The notes below the pieces were generated by a model. It saw nothing but the letters and a program-made list of their open reading frames with translations. It was not told the DNA's origin and searched no databases. This document shows positions 9,882 through 23,096 of a stretch of 40,060 nt of DNA, piece after piece; position 1 is the stretch's first letter, and every line of letters starts with the position of its first letter. This DNA is from Entrophospora sp. SA101. Taxonomy: Eukaryota; Glomeromycota; Glomeromycetes; Entrophosporales; Entrophosporaceae. The position numbers were made by a program, and so were the translations under genes. Where the stretch lies: assembly GCA_958430865.1 (NCBI GenBank), contig CAUDNR010004618.1, forward strand, positions 1 through 40,060, written 5' to 3'.

Positions 9882-11846
9882 TATTAGTCAATAAATGCTC
9901 GAGCGCTCTCCCTTTTTTATATAACAAGCTTTCTTTTTGAAACGTGCATGTAAAAAATAATAATAATTGGACGACGAACGACGGTCATAAGAAACCTTTC
10001 GCTTATATGTTGCTACACTATTAATTTAATTTTTAATTTTTTTGATAGAAAAAAAATTGGCGGGAAGAGCGGAAAATTAGAAATAGAAAAGCGAGAGCAA
10101 AAGTTATTTATAGATATTACGGGTCTTTTCATTTGAATTAATTTGATTAATTGAACTAACTATGAAAATGTTGTATCTGCAATAAAATTTTTATCGGCTA
10201 GCGTATAATAAAGCACGGAAAAATTTCATTTTACAGCAGATCAAAAAAAAAAGAAATAATAATAGATTAAATATATTAAATATAATAAAAAATCCTTAAA
10301 CATAGCAAAATGATAAGCATTACATAATTACCAAAATACTTTAAAGTATTGAATTTTATTTTTTATTATATATTTATATTTACTATTATTATCATGTTTT
10401 GTGAAATTAATTAATAAATCCTACTACAATCCAAAAATGTTCTCGTGTTTGATTTATTTACAATAATGATATAGTAATAAAATAAATAAAATAATAATAA
10501 ATGGAATAAATGAAAAAAATTTTTTGAACATGCATTTATTTTGGTGGGGAGATAATAATTAAAATTAATCTAGTTAATCAAAAATAAGCAGTTCATTAAA
10601 AAAGATTAGCGGTGGATTATGTAATTGTATGTAAACTAAATTAAAATTAAACATGAAATTTATTTTTTTAATTAGTTTATTTTATTCAATATATATGCAT
10701 AGATGTTTTATAACATTATTTTGTTTTCGTCATTGTATAATAATTAATATATGTTGTGGAATCGTTTCAATTCAAAAATCACACAAGTAAATGTGAGGTT
10801 ATTGGGTAACGTTTGAGTGCAATGACACTTTTTTGATTGGCTAATTTTTTATTTAAAGTGTTTTCTTTATTTTCGAAGCACAACATATATATGTACACGT
10901 ATTCAAAAGATCCATTCATCATTCATTTGAGAGAATTAATTTTTATAATAACTAAAAGAAATCAATGACTTGTTTATTGTTGTGTGTTATTAGTAATTAT
11001 CATCGCTCGTTAATTAATCAATTATAAATGTATCATAATTAAAGATAATTTGAATGGTAAGAATTTGAGAATCAATTGGTCATGAGAAATAAAAAAAAGA
11101 AATTGATACAAGAAATATTAAAATTATTATTAATAAAAAAAGATAATCATGATGATTAATAATAATAGTTCGTAAAATATGAGATTAGATATGAATGTGT
11201 GTATGTGTGTGTTATATAATGTGTGTTATAGTGGATGAATATATATGATAGTGTGTGTGTTGGTTATATGATTGTGATAGGAAGAATAAACGTAAATGGA
11301 AAAAGTAAAAAAAAAAAAAAAGAAAAAATATACAAAATAATTAAATTATTGGTGGTGAATTATTAATAATAATTAAAAAAAATAAAAAAATATTAATTAC
11401 GATAAAATATAATAAAAAAAAAAAAATATACACAATAAAAAAAAAATTCGTAAAGATATTTAAAAAAGTGAAATATTTATATATTTAAAATATATAATCA
11501 AATTAATTAATTAATTAATTAATTAATTAATTATAAATTATAATTAATAAAATAATTTCTTTTTTTTTTTAGAAAAAATAAAAATAAAAAAAAAAGAATA
11601 AAAAAATCAAACTATATAGTGTAATCATCCATATGCGTATAATATATTAACCAACCCACCACACCAAGAAAAAATAATTGGCTTGCCATTGTTTATGAAA
11701 AATTTAAAGAAAAATTGGAAAAAAAAAGAGTAAAGGAAATGATAATTTGAAATTGAAATTTCTTATAAATTTGGTGATTATTATTTATTCGTTGACATCA
11801 TAACAAACATCATAACAATAATATATATTTACATTTGATATATTAT
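8571..11846. other. Gene-poor AT-rich region with microsatellites
   Basis: No convincing gene. Notable simple repeats are (TTA)n at about 9833-9883, TG-rich tracts near 9090-9130 and 11200-11270, and (AATT)n at about 11502-11533. Plus-strand frames of 61-71 codons near 9308-9894 are built from these repeats and lack recognisable motifs. The last 300 bases are the 3' flank of the C2H2 gene. Confidence 0.5.
9833..9883. repeat. (TTA)n microsatellite
   Basis: About 16 uninterrupted TTA units follow a GTTGTTG lead. The repeat encodes leucine in one frame, which explains a spurious Leu-rich open frame here. Confidence 0.9.
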
Positions 11847-13468
11847 TTAATTATTATGTAATGAGGATGGATTTGGTGATGGCGAAGTTGGGGAAGATGT
11901 TGTTTCTTGATAGGTCTTTAAGTAGGGTGTGAAATTATTAAAGATTTTTTGATTTGTATTCTTTTCTTTACCATTTGGTCTATGGACACGAATATGTTGT
12001 GTTAAATTATCAGATCTGGAGAACCTTTTTGTGCAATGAGGATGCGTGCACGCGTATGCTAATAATAATAACAATAATAATTATGTTATTGATTTGAAAA
12101 AACCATATTTTATCATTGTTACAAAGAAACAAAAAAAAAGATATAATGTGAATACTTACGTCGTTCTAATGTGTGAATTGATCTGATATGCCTTTTAAGG
12201 TGTTCGGATCTTTTGAAAACTCTCCCACAACCAGAATAAGTACACTCGAAAGTTTTAGTTCCAGGTTTTGTGATCTTTAAGTTATTGTTGTTCATTCTCC
12301 TACCTCTTGATTTTGCTGGTTTTTGATTTGTCGTTGATGATGAATTGGATGACGATGAGTTGGATGATGATGATGATGATGATGATGACGATGAAGAAGA
12401 AGATGATGTTGAAGATGATGTTGTGTTATTAGCAGATGTATTCGCGCTCGTTGAAGAAGTAGCGGAAGTAGTAGAATGTTGTAATTGATTATTGTTACTG
12501 AGGATTCCTAGCATTAAAACATCATCATTTTTTATTTTACGTGATCCTTTTGCTCTACCGCGCCGTTTAGGCGTAGGAGCGACATCATCATTAATGTCAG
12601 AAGAAGTGGAAGAACAGATATTATGATTATGATTTGTTGATATAGAAATTGGTGATATGGTGGTTAAAGGTGGAGAAGTAATTATTACTGGTGGAATTGG
12701 CATTAAAGATCTGTTGTTATTATTGTTACCATTATTATTACCAAGATTGCCAATGTGTGATGATGTTATTGACGATGATAGTGTGGGAGATGGTGAAGAA
12801 GAAGATATTGAAGAACAGAAACTAACATTGTTACTACTGCTATTATCATGATGATGAAGATGATTAATAAGTAGTTGACTTGTCATTATGGGCGATTGAT
12901 CTTGTGGTGATGAAATTAAAGGAGTTGTGCATATGCTAGGGTGACTACAATTGGTAAGATCGGGACAGCTCCCACCACTTTCGCTTGAAAAAGTTCTCGT
13001 CATGTCTGTCACATCGTACATTGATGGGCCGAATGAAGCATTATTGTTGTTGTTATCAATTTCTTCAAAATGGTCAAAGAAAGGAAAATGTGGTTGATGA
13101 TCATCCCCATTTAATTTAAGATTGTAGAATGTATCATCAGGTGATGATATACAACAATTGTTGTTGTGATGATTAATTGTTGGGATAAAAAATACGCCGT
13201 TATAACTTTCCTCTAATAGCTCTGTATAAGAAATTCTGCTTAGATAATCGAGATCCACTACTTCTGGTTGCTTATGATAATAAGTTTGCGTAAAAGTTTG
13301 TTGTTGTTGTTGTTGTTGTTGTTGGTTGTAATCATAATTGTTGTTGTTGTTGTTGTTGTTGTTTGGGATAATAGCAATAGGTGAAGCAGAGCGATAACCA
13401 TCTAGCTGTAAAACTGTTGGATCATTATTTAAATCTTGAATGTCATACAAACTTGTAAGTAAATCCAT
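11847..13468 (-). CDS. Msn2/Msn4-type C2H2 zinc-finger transcription factor
   Basis: Two exons, 13468-12160 and 12058-11847, separated by a 101-bp intron that interrupts the linker between the two fingers (506 aa). Splicing turns ...HTLER plus PYACTHPHC into an unbroken finger pair. Finger 1 uses C409, C414, H427 and H432 with recognition helix RSEHLKR. Finger 2 uses C440, C445, H458 and H462 with RSDNLTQ. These helices are those of yeast Msn2/Msn4 and their fungal relatives, which bind the stress response element AGGGG, so the same target is expected. The first 400 residues are low-complexity: poly-Asn, poly-Gln (about residues 50-58), a long poly-Ser run and His/Asn patches, with a basic PKRRGRAKGS segment near residue 300 as a likely nuclear signal or AT-hook. 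Such N-termini are typical activation regions. The gene stands alone in a long gene-poor tract. Confidence 0.92.
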
Positions 13469-14506
13469 CTTTATATTTAAAAAAATTTTTTGATAGAAAA
13501 AAAAAGGTTTGGAAAAAAAGATTTAGAAAAATTTTTTTCTGATTGATTATCGAATTAGACTAATTAATTTTTGTATATGTATGTGTAGAGTCAAATGTTA
13601 CACAAAATGTGTGAATCAAAGAAAGAAGCAAAGAAGTGAAGAGAAATTAAAATCGTAATTAAAAAAAGAAAAATTTCGTAAAATAATTATGATTGAATTG
13701 TATAATTGAGAATTGAGATGAAATAATAATATTTAAAATTAAAAAAAAAAAAATTTAATATTAATAGAAATATTATTATTATGATTACAAAAAACGTAGA
13801 AAATTTATCGTTAAAAAAAAGAAATCCTTTAAAAAAAACCTTGAAAAAAAATCAATAATAATAAAAAGAATAATAATAATAATGCGGCAAGATTAATATA
13901 TATAAAAGAATATGGTGTTGAAGAATAATGATATGAGATGATAATATTGTTCGTTTACAAAATTTACAAAAAATAATTTATTTATTGTTATTTTTGATAA
14001 TTAAACTCTTCAAAGAATAAAAAAATTGTTATTATTATTATTATTATTATTATAATAAAATTTTTTTTCGAAAAATTTAATTCTCAAAAAAAATATTTAG
14101 AATCTGTATTTATATAAAATAAAATATATAGTTATTTTTATCCTTTTTTAATTTTTTTAAAATAATATTAAAGAAATTATATATATATAAATATATAAAT
14201 ATATAAATATCATTCCTATACACTTCTACTACTTTTATCTTAAAATATTTGATTTGCTTAATTATTTTTTTTTATTATTATTGTAAAAAATATAAACAAT
14301 AAATAAAAAAGGAATGTTTATGTAATATAAACTATTATTATTATTATTTTAATATACATCTAAAAAGTGCAAATCAAATCCGTCGTGATGCAGTGGGACA
14401 TGTTTTTGACGTTGCTTGTTTTTTTCATCACATAATCCAAGAAATTATATTTTATTTATATTATTTATTATGCATTCAATAATAATCACATTAATCACAA
14501 ACAGCT

Positions 14507-14543
<37 letters not shown>

Positions 14544-15974
14544 GTTAAAAAGAAGAAGAAACAATTAACCAATTGAAACTGGTAATTAGTTTAATCACAA
14601 TAGACCGACGACGTTAACTTAGTTATTTTTAAATTTATGTTCTAATGCTAATAATGACAATGTATCTGACTGGTAGGTAATTTTTCTTTAAATTACATAC
14701 ATATTAAATTTAATAATATGCGACGTGTGATATATATTTAAAACATTTATTTTTTGCTCGAAATCACGTGCACGAAAAGGTTAATTTCGTATGTTAGCAA
14801 ATGCAAATAAATAATAAATACATGTGAGTTAGATAAATAATATTGTCTGTCTGTATATGCTATCAGTAATATTATTTGAATGGTTTTTATGTTTTAAATT
14901 TTAATTCGAATTCTTTAATAATAATAAAAAGAAAATTCCAATAAGTTTTCTCGTTCATTCAATTCAAATAGTTCATTCTTTGTTCACTCGTCGCATTATC
15001 ATTATTATCATTATCATTATTATTATTATTATCATCCCAATTATTTATTCAAAGAAAAACTTTTTTTTTTTTTGTTTTTTTTTTGGTAAATCAAAAATTA
15101 AAATCATCTCGAACTTTTTTTTTTTCTCTTACTTTTCATAATTATTCATTCATTCAACACCACACTAAGGTATTTTATATACTTTAATGATATTGTTGAA
15201 TCTATTAGATTGATTGTATTGTTTATTTGTTCTTTTAACAGAAGAACAGAAATAATAATAATAATAATAATATTTTTCAATTGTTGCATACATATAATAA
15301 ATTTTTTCACTAATTATAAAAATATATAAATATAGCATGCATACATACATGCATATAATAAATATTGCTACCCATAAAAAGTCAATTCACGTTTATATTT
15401 TTTTTTTAATGAAAAACATAATAAATTCTCCTAACCAATCAAAAAATTAGTATGTTTAGTGTTATATGTGCATATATATATAATTAATTAATCAATTTAA
15501 TTTTCTTTGTCAAGAAAGTCTTAATTAAGTAAATAAATGCGTGTCGTGTTGTAAAGACATATTTTTGTGTCACAATAATTATTTGTGGGTGTGAATTAGA
15601 TTAATTTTAATTTTAATTAATTAGTAAATATTTTAAGGTTAAACTCTTTTCACAAAAATTTTCAAACAAATTTAAACAAACAAATTTGACAATAGAGAAT
15701 AATCTTTGTTAACATAAAAGAATAAACTTCTTTAAAAATACATAAATAACAGTCAAATAGATATAGATGGATAAATGGAAAGAATTAAAGCATATACAAC
15801 AATTATTATTGATTTGCAAAACCAATTGATTATTTTTTGTGTTTATTTAATTAATTTGTTCAATTTGTAACAGATTAATATAAATATAAACAAACACAAC
15901 ATATAAATTTTCTCAACAAACAATCGATTTCATGTGTTAATAATAAATTTTATTTTCTTTCACTCTCACTCTCG

Positions 15975-16028
15975 CTCACACACACACACACACATACACA
16001 CACACACACTCTCACGCACACTCACTCA
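15975..16028. repeat. (CA)n with CTCA/CACT flanks
   Basis: A CTCACTCTCGCT lead passes into two blocks of CA repeats and then CACTCACTCACTC. It is a simple pyrimidine/CA composite without coding potential. Confidence 0.85.
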
Positions 16029-16539
16029 CTCAATTTCAATCTCATTCTCGTCCATTTTTCTCTTTTAAATTTTGCTCTTGTGACCATAAATGTCGTGTTT
16101 GTGTTACCTGTAGTAAATATCTCGAGTATCCTATCCAAAAAGTAAAGGTGGGTTGTGGGTGAATGCATTTTTTGGAAATAATCATCAGAATATTTGGAGC
16201 ATTTTCATTGGCCAATAAATAATAATAGGTAATAATAATAATTGATGTGTGATAAAAGAAACTAAATTAAAACGTCTGCCATCAACATATCACGTTTAAA
16301 AAAAAAGATTTGACATTTTTTAAAGTTGATCAGCATCATCGACATTCATTCATTCATTTCCAAATAAGTAATATATAATCAATGATATAATGAAAGAAAT
16401 TGATGTAACAACAGCCTACTACATACAACACAATTAATTAATTATCCGATGGAAATTGTAATCTAGAATGATTGATTGCAATGAGCGACAAAAAAGAATG
16501 AATGAGATGGAGATGGGTGATAAAGATGGGGGTGATGGA

Positions 16540-16637
16540 TAGAGAGAGAGAGAAAGAGAGAAAGAGATGGATAGAGAGACGAATAGACAGACAGACAGAG
16601 AGAAGGAGAGAGAAAGAAAGAAAGAAAGAAAGAAAAG
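16540..16637. repeat. About 100-bp nearly pure purine tract (GA/GAAA/GACA)
   Basis: The plus strand is almost only A and G: (GA)n, then GAGAAAGAGAG, a GACA run near 16586-16599, then (GAAA)n to about 16633. Such mirror-like homopurine DNA can form triplexes. Overlapping minus-strand frames are Ser/Leu/Phe simple repeats and not genes. Confidence 0.85.
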
Positions 16638-18124
16638 GGAGTTAATGACAATTGCGGTGAATTGTAATTGGTGCTTGCTAGTATAACAACCACCCATTTA
16701 GTAAATAATAATAATTACTGAATATCGAGAGACGAACAAGTGATCAAAGAATAAAATAATTAAATAATTGTTTAAAAATAACAAAGTAGATAGTAAATGG
16801 ATGATGATGGATGGATGAATTGGAAAATATATATGTACTGTATGTGTATATATGTATGTATATATGTATGTATGTATATATGTATGCACAACATTAACAG
16901 TTAGTTGGTTAATTATATAATTAATTAAATCACACATGATAGATTTGTCTTCAAATTGATAAAATAAAAAAATAATAATACATTAGGCGTATCAATCGTC
17001 CATCCATCAATCATTATTATTGAAGTAAGATAAGAACCCCAGTTGACACAGGATTTTTAACTTGTTTTGTACCAAAAAAAAATAATAAAAATACATATTA
17101 AAAATTTATTAAACATCTTTTGATATTTTTGGATAAATTGAAATAATTTTCTTGTGATGAATGATGATTGTGGTATTAATCATTGTATAAATGATATAAT
17201 TTTACTCTAAAAAGAAGGGTAAGAGTGAGTGAGTGAATAATAAAACAACAAAGTTTACTAAAAATATACAACACATAATTATAATTATTCCATCACAAAG
17301 TTAATCTTTATTTTTATTCATTCATTTTTTTCCTAATTAATAAATAGTAATCCATGTAATAATTATTATTAATAAATATTATTATTATTATAAATTATAA
17401 TTATTATTTATTATTATAATAAGATATTACTTTTTTTGAATAAAATTAATTATCGTAACATAACAATAAATAAAAAATACCAATTTGGTCCAAAATTACA
17501 TCATCATTTCCTCACCTCAAGAAAGAGAATTGGCGAGAGAGGAAGAGAGAGAAAGAGAGGGAAAATAAAAAAATAGAAATTAAATAAACAATAAACAAAA
17601 GTATTAAATGAGTAATTCCAAAATCTTCCCCACACATTCATTACTTATTAGTTTATGTATTATTTTTATTGATTGTTGATTAAATTGATGTACACATAAA
17701 TAAAATAAAAATAAACATAAATGTAAATGTAAATGTAGGTAAATGTAGTATAAAGTAATAAAATAAATTATGTAATGTTTAAAATAAAAGATATTTTTGT
17801 AACATGAACAAAACAAACATGATTTGCAATGTAACCAATCAATCCCAATTGTACGGATGAGAAATCTTGATTTGAACAATTCTTTATTATTTCTATATTA
17901 TTCTCTCTATTTCTTGTATATATCTTTTCTTGTCAATTTCTTCTTTTTTAAAGTTTTGACTAACTAATATAGAGAATAATTGAACCGCCCAACCAATCAA
18001 GTTAGATCGCCATAACTTGAAATAGCCGAGGAGAAAAACTGATGGAAATGAATTTATTAAAAATTACTTAAAATTAATATTAAAAATATTAAGTTAAAAT
18101 TAATATCAACGGTATCATTCTATA

Positions 18125-18125
18125 C

Positions 18126-18162
<37 letters not shown>
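18125..18162. repeat. (CA)n microsatellite
   Basis: An almost perfect run of CA units, interrupted once near the start by CGCA. Confidence 0.9.
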
Positions 18163-18163
<1 letters not shown>

Positions 18164-18304
18164 CAACTCCTTAAACCATCATCATATACACATTATTTAT
18201 GTTGTTAATATGTATTACTATTACATGATCTTTTGAGTAACTTTTTACAATGATGATGATTTGCAATTCTTTCTTCTAAACAAATGAATGAATGAATATA
18301 TTAC

Positions 18305-18323
18305 CACGTACGTACGTACGTAC
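18305..18323. repeat. (ACGT)n palindromic microsatellite
   Basis: Four to five tandem ACGT units. Each unit is self-complementary, so the run can form a cruciform; it also concentrates CpG sites in otherwise CpG-poor DNA. Confidence 0.85.
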
Positions 18324-19611
18324 ACCCATGCACACTCTCGCCCACGCATACACAGAATCATTATTTTTTATTATACCATTTAGAAATTTCTTCGATTGAT
18401 TGAAATATCGGAATAATGTTCGATTTAATGAATGAATGAATGAAGATGAATGAATGAATGACAAAAACAGTAATTTTTAGTTATCGCGTAAATGACTATT
18501 TCAAATTGGTTAAATTTCAAATTTGGTTATAATTAAGGTTTAATTTTTTAATAATTACCATATTTGTACAATTAGCTTTGTTACAATAGATCGATACAAT
18601 TTTTTTAGAGTTCCTCCCCCATATATTATACTGTACATGATGCATGATAATGACGGAATGAAGCGAACAGATGAATGAGAGACGACCGCAACGGTTGTGG
18701 TGAATGATTTTTTTACCATATGATTATTATTTATTTATTATTGATTTGTGATACCATATGAAACATTTTTTTTTTGTTTTTTTCCATGAAAAATAAAGTT
18801 TATCCTTCGGAGAATAAAAATTTTAAAAAACTCGAATTCAAATTCACAAATCAAATAAACTGACACTGTGGGTGGGGTAGAGGATGATGGTTGACTTTTC
18901 CAATTTCTACTTTTAATAACACAATGGTGTATTATGTATAATATATATATTCTTTCCCAATGTTAATCATATTTTAAGGAAACATAATTATATATCACCA
19001 ACAATAACTAAATGACAAAAAAATATTTGATGACAGTGAAATCATTTTTAATGAAAAAAATTAAAGAAAAAAAATTTTTTAAATTAACAAATAATAAATA
19101 TTATATAATTAACAACAACAACAACAATAATAATAAATGTTTTTTTTTATACATATTAAAAAATATCCCTCTATCGCATGTGAAAATATACATTGAATTA
19201 GAGAAAATGGAAGGAATCGAATTATAAATTAATCGAGAATGATTTGAATGAATGAATCGATTGAAAAAAAATTTATTAATTAATACAAAAAATGGATTTT
19301 TATAGGTTCTTCAAATCGAATGATAATAATAATAATAATAATAATGTTATTATGATGATTATTCTTTCGTAATCCTTCACAATGATGATAATAATAGATC
19401 AAACAAATCTTTATGATTATTTGATCCTCATGGTCAACATTTTCCCAATAATCACATATTAATTATTAATTTAATTTTACCGTCATAATATTTGAAAACA
19501 CTTGGCTCTTTTTTTTCGCTCATGATTTCAATCAACGGCTTTTAAGTGTGGTCATCTTCACCTTTAACTAGCTGTTATTAGTCGATTCAATTTAATGGAC
19601 TCAGTTGTTAA

Positions 19612-19828
19612 TCGTTTCAATCATTCAACGGTTAGTTTAATTCAATTTCAAACTATTCAATAGTTGGTTTAATTCAATTCAATTTCAACTCATTCAATAA
19701 TTGGTTTAATTTCAACCTATTCAATAGTTAGTTTAATTCAATTCAATTTCAATTTCAATTTCAACCTATTCAATAGTTAGTTTAATTAATTTCAATTTCA
19801 ATTTCAATTTCAATTTCAATCAAATAGT
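19612..19828. repeat. Higher-order minisatellite built from TTCAA/TTTCAA units
   Basis: About five imperfect units of roughly 27-50 bp run in tandem. Each opens with TTTAATT, contains a variable number of TTCAA or TTTCAA steps, and closes with a phrase like CYATTCAATAGTTRG. The last units expand the hexamer TTTCAA several times. There is no open frame of interest. Confidence 0.75.
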
Positions 19829-21974
19829 AAGTCAATTAAAGTTTGATTACAAAGTCAACAATTTTTTTTAAAATTAAACTTTATTTAGGAAACCCTTAAT
19901 TTCCCCCTTTTTTTTTTTTTTGACATTAATAGTAAAGACAATTGTTTAATCGAAAAGATAGTGATGATAACATTGATAATAATAGCAGTACTTCTCATGA
20001 AAAATAACTCATACATGTAATCACAGCAATCACACAATCACACAATCACATAGACCACATCACGTTTCATTTTTAATGTTGTCATTTGTCCCTTTTATCC
20101 CTTTCCATTGGAACGTGCGCACACACATACGTACCCCTACACGAATTACGTATCATACACGAATTATCACCACCGCAATTATCTCGTAATCATATACAGA
20201 ATTCGAAAAATAAAAATTTGAAACTTGAAATCTGGTGACTGAATAATAACTATGTTTCATTTTTCATTTTTTTTTTTTTTTTTTATTTCAAACCTTGTGA
20301 TTCAAAATATCATCATCATTTGATCAATTTTTATTTTATTTTTTCAATAAGATTAAACATATGTATTGCATATATTAAAATATTTAATTATTAGTAGTAT
20401 GCGTTAAATATATAAATAAGTAAATGATCCAATTTTAGAAATTATTAAAAAAAAACCAAAGTTTCTTGATTGAAAGGAATAATAATAGTAATGATGATGA
20501 TGATTATGATAATTATAATAATAATATGACGTTATGATGTTGAATGAGAACGGGGAATGGCTTGGAATTGTAAATGATGTGTAATGAAAAAGAAATTAAT
20601 TCAACTTTCTTCCTTTAAAAAATATTAACAAATATGGAAAGATTTTTTTTTTGTGTGGAATGATGATTAGTCAGTCTATATGGAGCTTAATGATAATTTT
20701 GCTATTAATAGATTTTAAAATTTTCTTAAAAAAAAAAAACTAGATCAAACACTTGATTTCTTTAATGGTTTTTTTTAAAAAGGTTCTTTCAACTCCCTTA
20801 AATGTCAAGAAGAAAACCGAAAATTCGATCTCTCTCTTTTTTAATTTAATTTTTAATTTATGTCAAGCATTCTTATGTACATAATGTTTATTATGCTACA
20901 TATTAATACGTATTTTGTTTATAGTAGAAAGATTTCTTTCTTTCTTTTTCTTCTAATAATAAAAGGTATGCGCGAATTTTGATTTGTGTAATCATGCATT
21001 TGTAATAAATAAATTAACGTAATACATTTATTTGTAAGTGCGTTATTCAATTTGAATTCGTTTTGGATTTGTTTTGAATTGAATCCGTTTTAAAATTATT
21101 TCTTCGAGTTTGAGAATATAAAGAATATAAACAAAATGTTGTTTTCTATCCCTTAGAAGGAAAGTCGAGTGTTTTTGTTTGTGTGTGTGAAGGTTATACA
21201 AGAATGTTTCAAGATTGTCGATTTAAAGAAAGATAGAAATGAATTATCTTTATCTTTATTATAGGTAAAATTTTTTTTCTTATCAGTTGTTTTTTTTTTA
21301 TTATTTTACTTGTTTTAATTTAATTTATCTATAAAAAAAATCAATTTCCTCACTCCACACACTCCACAAAAATTTTAACCAGAAATTCATTAAAATCATT
21401 CAAAAAATTCAAATCAACCAATTTCAGTATAATATATTAATATTAATATCATTTTTTGGTTTTTTGTGTACGTTTGTTTTCGAATTTTCTTATCATCTTT
21501 CGTCTTTTTTGCTATTTTTTAATTTCATATTTCGTTTGTTCGATTGTTTATTCGAATTCGAATGCATAAATGTTATTTGTTTACCCAATTCGTTGCCCAA
21601 TCGATCGATCGTTCGTTCGTTTTTCCTTCGTTTCTTCCAAAGAAAATCTGTAATTTTATAAATATTTAATAAATAAATGACAATCACAAAAAAAGTAATA
21701 AAATCTAATCTCTTTTGTAAATTTTCTAATCTAGTATTATTATTATTATTATTAGAAAGTATTATTATTATTATCGTTTTTTTACTATATTCTATAGAAC
21801 GCAAGTTAAACAAATTGACGTAAAATAAAACCTATATTTATTGAATCAAAGATAAACATACAAATAAAACAAAATTTGTAAATGAAAAGAAATCTATATA
21901 TATATATATATTCTTTTTTTAGATTACTATTTAAAGATTGATATTTAAAGGAAAAAAAACCAAGAGTTTAAAAC

Positions 21975-22025
21975 ATATACACACACACACACACACACAT
22001 ACACACTTACATACATACATATATT
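21975..22025. repeat. (CA)n / CATA microsatellite
   Basis: CA repeats interrupted by TACACA, passing into ACATACATACATA. Non-coding. Confidence 0.85.
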
Positions 22026-22082
22026 ACCCCCGGTGCCAAATGATGATGGTGTCTATGACTTATTAGTATATATGATTTTTAT

Positions 22083-22178
22083 ATGCTATTGAAAAATGTC
22101 TCGAAGCTGACTCCAGTAAAATATGATAAAATTGGCAAACTGGTTGGTGTCAAAAGTTTATTATGTTCTTCCAAATAA
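22083..22178 (+). other. Short ORF of 31 codons, doubtful
   Basis: An ATG opens a frame reading MLLKNVSKLTPVKYDKIGKL and ending LCSSK. Composition is protein-like, but it is short, matches no family I know, and has no clear partner exon. It may be a relic. Confidence 0.15.
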
Positions 22179-22480
22179 ACGCAAGGAAAACTCTTACTAT
22201 ATAAGAGTTACACTATACATACACAAAAATATGTGGAACAAATATCGGGAGGAATCAAAAAACCTATAATTGGTGTGTGGTAGTAGTTCTAGGTTTTATT
22301 TGTTACAAGATTTGCACTACCATTTTTGTATACATCTGTGGCACATTTATTTGCGTTAGTGACACCATATGACATAATTGTAATATTTTCAATCATTTAC
22401 TTTGCCAATAATAATAAAAAAAATACACACTACTATAATAATAAAAATACTCATCACTACATCAAATTTCTTTGGTACAA

Positions 22481-22711
22481 ATGGCTCGTAAGTATTACTT
22501 TCTCTTAAATTTCTTATTTTCCGTTGCTTTCTCAATTTCTTGGTCAAGAGTTTTCATTGTCGTTTTATGTATGTAATTTGTGACTTTTTTTTTTAAAAAG
22601 GCGGAAATCAGAGAGATAAGGCTCGCGAAAAAAATATTAAAAAACAACAAAAAAACCAGCCAAAAAAGAAAGAGGATGATCTGTCGTTTAAAAAACGAGC
22701 TGAAAAGTATG

Positions 22712-22743
<32 letters not shown>

Positions 22744-23096
22744 AATTGTTGAGTTGTTCGTTCTTTTCATTTTTGTTATTTGGAAATAAATTTGAAAAAG
22801 GCTTTTTACCATGCATGGTTCTTCAATACAAAAAAATATATTCATATTCTATTATATATATATATATATATATATCATTAATATCAAGATTACTAACTGA
22901 TATTTATCATTTTTTATAAAAAAAAAAAAGTGACGCTGAAATCATGAGGCAAAAGCAACAGGTAAAAAATAATAATAATTGATAATATTATATATATAAT
23001 AATGATAAATAACAATAATAGTGAATAATCTTTGGTGTTATTATTGATCATTAGAAAGCTTTAGAGAAGAAATCTCCTGAGACTCCTGAGAAATAA
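22481..23096 (+). CDS. SERF/4F5-family small basic protein
   Basis: Four exons: 22481-22487, 22601-22706, 22931-22961 and 23055-23096, giving 61 residues. The first exon encodes only two codons and one base. The protein opens MARGNQRDKAREKNIKKQQK, the signature of the SERF/4F5 family (metazoan SERF1/2, yeast short basic proteins), and continues with a Lys/Gln/Glu-rich region ending KSPETPEK. Family members are small, highly charged, largely disordered proteins that bind amyloidogenic proteins and nucleic acids and modify aggregation. The start is fixed by the conserved MARGNQR, which is created only by removal of intron 1 (GTAAGT...AAAAAG). Intron 2 has its donor beside a (TA)n run. An AATAAA at 23113-23118 may be the polyadenylation signal. 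None of the naive open frames over this region reflects the gene. Confidence 0.9.

Larger units (their letters stand above)
13469..22080. other. Long gene-poor region, about 8.6 kb
   Basis: No convincing gene, tRNA or transposon protein was found on either strand. It holds A/T homopolymers and many simple repeats, the longest of which are listed separately. Smaller ones include (CAAT)n at 14503-14543, (AAT)n at 15252-15271 and 19322-19345, TATG-rich DNA at 16837-16885, GAATGA runs near 18283 and 18430-18460, and (TTA)n at 21735-21754. Open frames of 60-106 codons here are simple-repeat translations. Part of the region may be promoter for the C2H2 gene transcribed away from it. Confidence 0.55.

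Noticed and set aside
9679..9894. 71-codon plus-strand open frame ending in poly-Leu
   Set aside because: The second half is the (TTA)n microsatellite in translation and the first half has no conserved features.
12657..12851. Plus-strand frame within the C2H2 gene
   Set aside because: It is the antisense shadow of the Ser/Asn/Pro-rich coding region on the minus strand.
16434..16697. Overlapping Ser/Leu/Phe-rich minus-strand open frames
   Set aside because: They are translations of the GA/GAAA homopurine tract.
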